Shown: one piece after another, positions 1 through 5,063 of the stretch | How the letters are laid out: every line of letters starts with the position of its first letter | Position numbering within the stretch: the first letter of the stretch is position 1 | DNA from: Chloroflexota bacterium | Lineage (GTDB): Bacteria; Chloroflexota; UBA6077 | Direction: 5' to 3' | NCBI GenBank assembly: GCA_021786215.1 | Contig: JAJYNT010000151.1 | Location: 1-5,714 of the forward strand | Length of the DNA: 5,714 bases | Program-made: the position numbers and the translations under genes | Notes under the pieces: generated by a model | Seen by the model: the letters and a program-made list of their open reading frames with translations, nothing else | The model's database searches: none | Told to the model about the DNA's origin: nothing

Positions 1-1229
1 ACCAGGTAGCGCACGCTGTACGCGCCGATGACCGAGAAGAGGACGATCAGCGGGCCGAGGATGGGGAAGGGTATCAGGGCAATCTTGACCCACAGTCTCA
101 CCAGCGGCAGGTTCAGCACCAACAGCATGGTGTTGCCGATGTACATGCTGGCTATCACCGCCCAAACCAGCTGGGGGTTTTCCTGGAAGAGGCGGGGGCC
201 CGGCTGAAGACCGTACATCATGAAGCCCCCAAGCATCACCGCCAGGGCGGGCCCGGCCGGGATGCCGAAGGCGAATAGCGGGACGAAGCCACCCTGGCTT
301 GTCGCGTTGTTGGCCCCCTCGGGGGCGGCGACCCCCTCGATCACCCCCGTGCCGAACCTCTCCGGGTGCTTGGAGAGTCGTTTCTCCATGTCGTAGGCAA
401 CGAAGGTGGTGACTGCCGGACTGCAGCCTGGGAGTAGCCCCATGAAGAAGCCGAGGCCGGTGGCTCGCAGCATCGTGCCGATCAAGCCCTGCAGTTCGGC
501 CCAGGTGGGCATCAGCTTCTTGATGGTGCTGGTGTAGATGAGATCCAGATCGCTCTCCACGTTGATCAGCACCTCACCTATGGCAAAGAGCCCGATGATG
601 ACGCTGATGAAGTTGATGCCTCCCATCAGGTCCACCAGACCGAAGGTGAGGCGGGCCGAACCGGTGACCGGGTCCAGGCCGATCATGGAGACCAACAGGC
701 CGATGGACATGGCGATGAAGCCCTTCAGCAGAGCTCGACCCGAGAGACCGACGATCAGGCTGAGGGCCATGAACATCAGGGCGAAGTACTCAGGCGGGCC
801 GAAGGCCAGGGCCACACCGGCGAGAAGGGGGGCGAAGAGGGTCAGCCCCACCATGCTGAGGGTGCCGGCGAAGAAGGAGGAGATGGCCGAGATGGCCAGG
901 GCGGGTCCAGCCCGGCCCTGCTTCGCCATCTGGTAGCCGTCCAGGGTGGTGGGGACCGAGGAGGCCTCCCCGGGGATGTTCACCATGATTGCCGTGGTGG
1001 ACCCGCCATACTGAGCCCCGTAGTAGATGGCTGCCATCATGATCAGGGCCGGGGTGGGGGACAGGATGGTGGTGAGGGGCAGCAGGATGGCAATGGCCGA
1101 GGTGGGACCGATGCCCGGCAGTACTCCGACCAGGGTTCCCACCAGGGATCCAACGAGCGCGAAGAGGAGATTCTCCGGCGTCAGGGCCTGCGCGAACCCC
1201 TGGGCCAGCATCTGCCATGAGAAGAGCAT
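1..1229 (-). CDS. tctA: TctA-type large permease subunit of a tripartite tricarboxylate transporter, partial (C-terminus off window)
   Basis: Large integral-membrane subunit of a TTT-family secondary transporter, which works with TctB and the solute receptor TctC to import a carboxylate. The window holds the first 409 complete codons; the family is usually about 500 residues, so roughly the last fifth lies beyond position 1. The translation is hydrophobic throughout and carries both family hallmarks: the N-terminal GVLPGIGPTSAIAILLPLT motif (residues 35-53) and the second-half block starting at GLLPGCSP (264-271), followed by AYDMEKRL, FGTGVIEGVAAPEGANNA (292-309) and a GIPAGPAL stretch. The start ATG at 1229-1227 follows AGAGGA with 7 nt of spacing. 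It lies 28 nt after the tctB stop, so the two genes are probably cotranscribed and coupled. The second LPG motif has Cys269-Ser270 where Ala-Gly or similar small residues are more usual. The substrate cannot be told from the sequence; citrate or another tricarboxylate is only the family's namesake. Confidence 0.95.
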   Translation of the reverse strand, partial: MLFSWQMLAQGFAQALTPENLLFALVGSLVGTLVGVLPGIGPTSAIAILLPLTTILSPTPALIMMAAIYYGAQYGGSTTAIMVNIPGEASSVPTTLDGYQMAKQGRAGPALAISAISSFFAGTLSMVGLTLFAPLLAGVALAFGPPEYFALMFMALSLIVGLSGRALLKGFIAMSIGLLVSMIGLDPVTGSARLTFGLVDLMGGINFISVIIGLFAIGEVLINVESDLDLIYTSTIKKLMPTWAELQGLIGTMLRATGLGFFMGLLPGCSPAVTTFVAYDMEKRLSKHPERFGTGVIEGVAAPEGANNATSQGGFVPLFAFGIPAGPALAVMLGGFMMYGLQPGPRLFQENPQLVWAVIASMYIGNTMLLVLNLPLVRLWVKIALIPFPILGPLIVLFSVIGAYSVRYL

Positions 1230-1257
1230 AGTCGTATCCTCTATCTTTCCGGTGGAT

Positions 1258-1731
1258 CTAGAAGATCAGATCCAGCAAGCCCAGGGGGAAGCCGAGCCCC
1301 AGGAAGTCGATGAAGACGAAGAGCACGGTGATAGCACTCAGCAGGCCGCAGAGGGGCGCCACCCACCAGCGGTACTTACCCAGGTACCAGACTCCCGCGG
1401 ATATGTAGAGCAAGGTGGCCACGGGGAAGCCCAGAGGCTCCAGCATCGCTAGATACAGGATCATGAGACCGATGTTGATGAGAACGCGCCGCTTCCCCAT
1501 CGCGTCGGGCCAGGCGATGGTCTTCCGCTCGCCCCGATACCGCCATCCGCTCATGAACAGCGCGATGCCGGCTGCCAGGATCATCCAACCGATTATGACT
1601 GGAAGGGTGCGGGGGTGCAGACGCTCCCCGGCTGTCCCAGATATCTGGAAGGAGGCTATCAGGGTCAGGATGGCCAGAACGGTCATGAAGGCTCCGGTCG
1701 CTAGGTCGGCCGCGCGAAGAGTTCTAATCAT
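1258..1731 (-). CDS. tctB: TctB-type small membrane subunit of the tripartite tricarboxylate transporter
   Basis: Small membrane subunit that partners TctA in TTT transporters; its exact role in the family is poorly understood. At 157 residues it has the usual TctB size. Hydrophobic segments lie at about 13-31, 43-62, 83-97, 99-117 and 124-145. The EPLGFPVATLLY stretch (98-109) and a C-terminal GLGFPLGLL segment are typical of the family. A longer frame opens at ATG 1788 (176 residues), but it adds a charged, proline-rich extension and has no ribosome site. The ATG at 1731 is preceded by GGAGG with a 6-nt spacer and puts the first membrane helix where the family has it, so I choose 1731. The gene sits between tctC (148 nt upstream) and tctA (28 nt downstream), the canonical C-B-A order. 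Overall similarity between TctB proteins is low, so the call rests on context as well as topology. Confidence 0.92.
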   Translation of the reverse strand: MIRTLRAADLATGAFMTVLAILTLIASFQISGTAGERLHPRTLPVIIGWMILAAGIALFMSGWRYRGERKTIAWPDAMGKRRVLINIGLMILYLAMLEPLGFPVATLLYISAGVWYLGKYRWWVAPLCGLLSAITVLFVFIDFLGLGFPLGLLDLIF

Positions 1732-1879
1732 TCGTTGCCTCCAGAATAGGTAGGTACGGCCGTCTGGAGGGGGCCTTTTCGCCGCCATCCCGAGCCCAAC
1801 GAAGGCGGTATCCCGGGATGCCCGGCTTCGCTTCGCCAGCGGGGAAGTGGACGGCGAAGAGGCCCTCTCAACCCCGGGG
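1732..1879 (-). other. Intra-operon spacer between tctC and tctB with several short palindromes
   Basis: These 148 nt are long for a gap inside an operon. They hold a perfect 12-bp palindrome AACCCCGGGGTT (1870-1881) overlapping the tctC stop codon, the dyad AGAGG-C-CCTCT (1858-1868) and TCCCGGGA (1811-1818). None is followed by a T-run, so this is not an intrinsic terminator. GC-rich structure just after a binding-protein gene can shield the upstream mRNA and raise receptor over permease; that role is inference here. I see no gene in it. Confidence 0.45.
1738..1742 (-). promoter_or_regulatory. Ribosome binding site that fixes the tctB start
   Basis: On the minus strand this reads GGAGG, 6 nt before the ATG at 1731-1729. 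The alternative upstream ATG at 1788 has only GC-rich sequence before it and no purine-rich core, so this site decides the start in favour of the shorter protein. Confidence 0.8.
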
Positions 1880-2848
1880 TTACTTCTTCAGCGAGTTGGT
1901 AATCTCCTGGTAGCGCGGGACCAGCTTCTGGATGTAGTCCTGGGACTCCTTGGAGCCCATGGACATGGGCACGAAGCCCTCCTTCTTCTGGGCTTCGACG
2001 ATCTCGGGGTTCTTGGTGAGGTCGACGAAGGCTTTCTCCAGGACGGATACCACGTTGGCTGGGGTTCTGGCAGGCACGGCCACGCCTCGGTCCACGGTCT
2101 CCACCAGGTCCACGCCCTGCTCTTTGAAGCTCTTGGCGTCGGGCATGGGCGGGAACTTGTCCGGTGTGGCCATGCCGAGCACCGTCTCCTGATCCCTGTA
2201 CTTGAAGACATCGTCGGAGTTGGCCATTAGGGCGGTGATGTGGCCGCCCAGGAAGGCGGTGATGGAGGGGGCGGCGCCGGTGAAGGGCACGTATTCGAAC
2301 CGGGCCCCGGTCAGCTTCTGCAGCTGAAGTGTGGCGATGTGGGGGCCGGTGAAGGTGCCCGAACCGCCGATGGTCAGCTTGCCGGGGTTCTTCTTGGCGT
2401 CGTCGATGAAGTCTTTCAGACTCTTATAGGGGCTCGACTTGAGGACTATCAGGCCCAGCGGGGTGGACTGGAAGATGGATACCGGAAGTAGCTGCTCGGT
2501 CTTGAAGCCCACATCCTGCTGCATGGGCATGAGGATGATGTGGGGGATGTTGATGCCGGTGACCTGGTAGCCGTCGGGCTTGCCGCGGGCGGCTTCCGCC
2601 CAGCCGAGGGCCCCGCCGCCACCCACCTTGTAGTCCACGATCACCTTCTGGCCCAGGGCCTTCTCCAGATAGGGCTGTTGCCTCCGGGCTTCTCTGTCCG
2701 ACTGCCCGCCCGGGTCGAAAGTAACCATGTAGGTGATTTGTTTCGTGGGGAACTTGCCCCCACCCGCGAGACTGCCGCACCCCGCGGCGACGACCAGGGC
2801 CAGGGAAACGAGAGACACCAGTGTAATCGCCAACAACCTCGTTAGCAT
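1880..2848 (-). CDS. tctC: TctC/Bug-type extracytoplasmic solute receptor, probable lipoprotein
   Basis: Substrate-binding receptor of the TTT transporter; it captures the solute outside the membrane and delivers it to TctA/TctB. The 322 residues match the family length. Residues 1-23 form a signal peptide (Arg4, then a hydrophobic core) ending in AAGC with Cys24 as the likely lipidated residue; the -3 position is Ala rather than the more common Leu. A Gly/Ser linker (25-31) leads into the periplasmic-binding fold of the Bug/TctC family. The family's ligand loop is recognisable as GGQSDREAR (47-55, pattern GGxxDxxAR), followed by ALGQKVIVDYKVGGGGALG (64-82) and KPDGYQV (90-96). The ATG at 2848 follows GGGAGGAG with about 9 nt of spacing. 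It is the first gene of the operon and stops with TAA. The bound substrate is unknown; this family binds many carboxylates and some amides. Confidence 0.95.
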   Translation of the reverse strand: MLTRLLAITLVSLVSLALVVAAGCGSLAGGGKFPTKQITYMVTFDPGGQSDREARRQQPYLEKALGQKVIVDYKVGGGGALGWAEAARGKPDGYQVTGINIPHIILMPMQQDVGFKTEQLLPVSIFQSTPLGLIVLKSSPYKSLKDFIDDAKKNPGKLTIGGSGTFTGPHIATLQLQKLTGARFEYVPFTGAAPSITAFLGGHITALMANSDDVFKYRDQETVLGMATPDKFPPMPDAKSFKEQGVDLVETVDRGVAVPARTPANVVSVLEKAFVDLTKNPEIVEAQKKEGFVPMSMGSKESQDYIQKLVPRYQEITNSLKK

Positions 2849-2876
2849 GGGACCTCACTCCTCCCTCTTTCTTTGG

Positions 2877-2899
2877 GCACGTGCGAGCGGTGCACGTGC
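2877..2899 (-). promoter_or_regulatory. Duplicated GCACGTGC palindrome / leader hairpin upstream of tctC
   Basis: The perfect 8-bp palindrome GCACGTGC occurs twice, at 2877-2884 and 2892-2899, exactly 15 bp apart; the second copy extends to the 10-bp TGCACGTGCA (2891-2900). Both lie between the predicted promoter and the tctC ribosome site. In DNA they could be paired operator sites. In RNA the two copies can form an 8-bp stem with a 7-nt loop about 28 nt before the start codon. The sequence does not say which form acts. Confidence 0.4.
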
Positions 2900-2933
2900 A
2901 ACCTGAGGCCGTACCCCCGCTGGAAACAACCTC

Positions 2934-2962
2934 ATAGTAGCAGTCACCGCGGCATGGTGCAA
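2934..2962 (-). promoter_or_regulatory. Predicted sigma-70-type promoter of the tctCBA operon
   Basis: Reading the minus strand, the -35 is TTGCAC (2962-2957), the spacer is 17 nt, and the -10 is TACTAT (2939-2934) preceded by TGC, giving an extended -10. Each hexamer is imperfect (3/6 and 4/6), but the exact spacing and the TGn extension support it. The transcript would begin near 2927 and leave a leader of roughly 80 nt before tctC. Confidence 0.45.
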
Positions 2963-2970
2963 GATCTTGC
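2959..2970. promoter_or_regulatory. 12-bp perfect palindrome over the tct -35 region, possible operator
   Basis: GCAAGATCTTGC is a perfect palindrome that overlaps four bases of the predicted -35 hexamer at 2957-2962. Such placement is what a repressor operator, or an activator site abutting the -35, would look like. No regulator gene (for example a TctD/TctE two-component pair) is in the window, so the binding protein is unknown. Confidence 0.35.
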
Positions 2971-3299
2971 CCGGCCCTTGCGATGGGTTGAGGGTGGATG
3001 TACACTATCCGCGAGAGATTCCCAGCCTCACTGCCTCGTCGCGTGGAGCGGGTTGACCCGCGGGACGTCCAGGGGTCGCTGCAGGAGCCCTACTGTGGGG
3101 TCCCAGGGGCATAATACCGCCTCTCTTCCAAGGAAGTTGCTCACGCCTCAGCGGCGCAAGGCCGCGTTTCTTGCCGCCGAATGCCGGCGGCACGGTGAGG
3201 TCAACGGCCTGGAAGTCGTGGTAGCGCCCAGGGCCGAAGGTTTCGAGCGGTTCAGCTAGCGGCGCCGGTGACCGGTGCTCGGACGCCTGGAGGTGGTGC
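2971..3299. other. Non-coding stretch between the divergent tct operon and the purine permease
   Basis: I find no convincing gene here. Open frames exist on both strands (for example 2873-3259 plus and 3005-3325 minus), but they lack ribosome sites and give Arg/Pro/Gly-rich translations typical of GC-rich spacer. Visible structure: the dyad GCGGGT-TG-ACCCGC (3048-3061) and the dyad CCGGT-G-ACCGG (3265-3275). No tRNA, CRISPR or insertion-sequence ends were recognised. Confidence 0.6.
3048..3061. repeat. Inverted repeat, 6-bp arms with 2-nt centre
   Basis: GCGGGT and ACCCGC flank a TG centre in the divergent intergenic region. It is close to a 14-bp palindrome and could be a protein-binding dyad, but it is about 90 bp upstream of the predicted tct promoter and has no assigned partner. 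Chance occurrence in GC-rich DNA is possible. Confidence 0.3.
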
Positions 3300-3328
3300 T
3301 TGACATAATGCATGATCCATGTCATGGT
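3300..3328 (+). promoter_or_regulatory. Candidate promoter/operator region of the purine permease gene
   Basis: A perfect -35 hexamer TTGACA (3300-3305) is followed after 17 nt by only a weak -10 candidate, CATGGT (3323-3328, 3/6). The same stretch is dense in dyads: TGACAT (3301-3306) pairs with ATGTCA (3319-3324) across 12 nt, and CCATG-T-CATGG (3317-3327) covers the -10 position. A repressible or activator-dependent promoter would fit the poor -10. The predicted leader would be about 120 nt. The promoter call is tentative; the dyads are seen directly. Confidence 0.3.
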
Positions 3329-3455
3329 TAGCGCGCCGAGGTTGGGTTTCGGGCGGCAGTTCCCCGCGTTCTAGCCGCCGTCTTCCGCGTACTCTGTTCT
3401 CCGTGTTTCTTCACAATCCGGGGCGTCTTGCGCCCGAGAAAGGGAAGGAGAAGCT

Positions 3456-4895
3456 GTGGCAAACCGATCCGCTGCGTTGAGCCAGTCCGCCGCCGAGCGC
3501 GGATGGCTGGATCGTTTCTTCAAGATCACCGAGAGCGGCAGCTCGGTGAACACCGAGGTGGTGGCGGGTATCACCACCTTCATGGTGATGGCCTACATCA
3601 TCTTCGTTAACCCCTCGATCTTATCCTTCGCCGGTATCAAGGACCTGCAGGGTCTTGGACCCTCCTTCGCCGCGGTTATGGCAGGCACCTGCCTCGTCGC
3701 GGGCCTAATGACCATCCTCATGGGCCTCTGGGCCAACTATCCCTTTGCGCTCGCCCCCGGCATGGGGCTGAATGCCGTCGTGGCGTTTCAGCTCATCGTC
3801 GGGATGAAGCTCCCCTGGCAGGCGGCCATGGGGGTGATCTTCCTTGAGGGCGTTGCCATCACCCTCCTGGTTCTGACCGGCCTGCGAGAGGCCGTGTTCA
3901 AGGCGATCCCGATAACCCTCAAGAAAGCAATCGGCGTGGGGATCGGCCTTTTCATCTTCTTCATCGGCCTCACCGATGGGCAGTTGATCAATTGGGGCTC
4001 CAAGGACCTCGGCACCCCGGTCGCCCTCGGCAGCCTGACCACCGGCCCCGTCCTGGTGACCATTATCGGTCTCTTCGTGACCATCTGGCTGATGGCGAAG
4101 AGGGTTCGAGGCTCCCTGCTGATAGGTATCCTCATCAGCACCATCGTCTCCATCGTCGTGAACTCCATCAGCGGTGGCAAGGCCTTCCCCACGCCCGGGG
4201 TGGCGGTTATCCCCACCTCCGTGGTGGCGGTTCCGGATTTCTCGCTGCTGGGGCAGGGGATCAACTTCGGGGTCTTCGCCAAGATCGGCATCCTTGCCGG
4301 TGTCCTAACTATATTCTCCCTGATGCTCTCCGACTTCTTCGATACGATGGGTACCGTGATCGGGATCGGCGGCAAGGCCGGCTGGCTGGACAAGAAGGGC
4401 AATCTGCCGAGGCTGTACCAGGTGCTGATGGTTGACTCATTGGCCGCACTTGTCGGTGGCGCGGCCAGCACCAGCTCAGCCACCACCTATGTGGAGAGCG
4501 CCGCGGGCGTCGGCGAGGGCGCGCGCACCGGCTTGGCCTCGGTGGTCACCGGGCTGCTGTTCCTGCTGGCGATGTTCTTCGCTCCGATCGCGGGAGTGGT
4601 TCCCGCCAACGCGACGGCTCCGGCCCTGCTGGTGGTGGGCTTCCTGATGTCCTCTGTGGCGATGGAGATCGACTTCTCGGACATCGAGGAGGGGCTGCCG
4701 GCGCTGCTCACCGTTGCCATCATGCCCTTCACCTACAGCATAACCAATGGCATCGGCGTGGGCTTCATCACCTACACCTTCCTGAAGATCGTGAACGGCA
4801 AGGCCAAGAAGCTTCACTGGGCGATGTACGTCGCTTCTCTTGCGTTCCTTGTCTACTTCGCCCTGCCCTGGTTGCAGGCTACCTTCGGGGTGTAG
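3456..4895 (+). CDS. AzgA-type NCS2 purine permease (adenine/guanine/hypoxanthine transporter)
   Basis: Inner-membrane proton-coupled nucleobase importer of the NCS2 family, AzgA-like branch (relatives: PbuG/PbuO of Bacillus, AdeP/GhxP of E. coli). The 479 residues are highly hydrophobic, consistent with the family's 12-14 helix fold. Family blocks in order: TEVVAGITTFMVMAYII (33-49) then FVNPSIL (50-56); APGMGLNA (100-107); SDFFDTMGT (292-300); and SSATTYVESAAGVGEGARTG, which begins at Ser340 and carries the Glu347 and Glu354 region typical of the substrate site. The start is GTG at 3456 with AAGGAG 5 nt upstream; a small hairpin GGGCG/CGCCC (3421-3435) lies just before that site. The gene is monocistronic by layout: it diverges from tctC and ends at a strong terminator. 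No purine riboswitch was recognised upstream. Which purine it carries cannot be settled from sequence. Confidence 0.93.
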   Translation: MANRSAALSQSAAERGWLDRFFKITESGSSVNTEVVAGITTFMVMAYIIFVNPSILSFAGIKDLQGLGPSFAAVMAGTCLVAGLMTILMGLWANYPFALAPGMGLNAVVAFQLIVGMKLPWQAAMGVIFLEGVAITLLVLTGLREAVFKAIPITLKKAIGVGIGLFIFFIGLTDGQLINWGSKDLGTPVALGSLTTGPVLVTIIGLFVTIWLMAKRVRGSLLIGILISTIVSIVVNSISGGKAFPTPGVAVIPTSVVAVPDFSLLGQGINFGVFAKIGILAGVLTIFSLMLSDFFDTMGTVIGIGGKAGWLDKKGNLPRLYQVLMVDSLAALVGGAASTSSATTYVESAAGVGEGARTGLASVVTGLLFLLAMFFAPIAGVVPANATAPALLVVGFLMSSVAMEIDFSDIEEGLPALLTVAIMPFTYSITNGIGVGFITYTFLKIVNGKAKKLHWAMYVASLAFLVYFALPWLQATFGV

Positions 4896-4916
4896 TTCCG
4901 CCTGTCCCGCAAGTCG

Positions 4917-4971
4917 AAAGGTCCGAGACCCCGGCCGGCTCTGCTCGCCGGCCGGGGTCTCGGACCTTTTT
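4917..4971 (+). terminator. Strong intrinsic terminator after the purine permease gene
   Basis: A perfect 23-bp stem (4917-4939 with 4947-4969) closes a 7-nt loop and runs into TTTTT (4967-4971). The stem is very GC-rich in its upper half (ACCCCGGCCGG on the left arm). It begins 21 nt after the permease stop codon and should isolate the permease transcript from the peroxiredoxin gene. The A-run on the left arm is only three bases, so termination in the opposite direction would be weaker. Confidence 0.93.
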
Positions 4972-5050
4972 CGTGTGAGTGCCACCTGCCTCTTTTCCTC
5001 ATCTCTGGTACGGGACGTGCCAGGCGAATTGTAGTTGATCGTCGAGCAAG

Positions 5051-5058
5051 AGGAGGTG
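5051..5058 (+). promoter_or_regulatory. Near-ideal ribosome binding site of the peroxiredoxin gene
   Basis: AGGAGGTG lies 5 nt before ATG 5064 (7 nt counted from AGGAGG) and is the strongest Shine-Dalgarno in the window. It supports active translation of the first half of the gene. Nothing comparable precedes the internal ATG at 5277, which argues against a separate downstream gene. No clear promoter was found between the terminator and this site. Confidence 0.8.
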
Positions 5059-5063
5059 CTCTC

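Noticed and set aside
538..936. Open frames antisense to tctA (538-936 and 1027-1452 plus) and overlapping it in another minus frame (790-1218)
   Set aside because: They lie opposite to or overlap a clearly conserved TctA reading frame and have Arg/Pro/Ser-rich or His/Gly-rich translations typical of shadow frames in GC-rich genes.
1258..1788. Longer tctB start at 1788
   Set aside because: No Shine-Dalgarno before it and a charged, non-conserved N-terminal extension; the ATG at 1731 has GGAGG at ideal spacing.
2873..3259. Open frame of 128 codons on the plus strand; its end (about 3140-3259) looks slightly protein-like and transposase remnants came to mind
   Set aside because: It lacks a ribosome site, overlaps the tct promoter and leader, and shows no motif I can name. 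No terminal inverted repeats or target duplications were found around it.
3005..3325. Open frame of 106 codons on the minus strand in the divergent intergenic region
   Set aside because: No ribosome site before its ATG, Pro/Arg/Gly-rich translation with no recognisable domain, and position inside the putative control region of two divergent genes.
3330..3455. Guanine/purine riboswitch in the permease leader
   Set aside because: I could not find the conserved paired and junction sequences of the purine riboswitch; only a small 5-bp hairpin (3421-3435) is visible.
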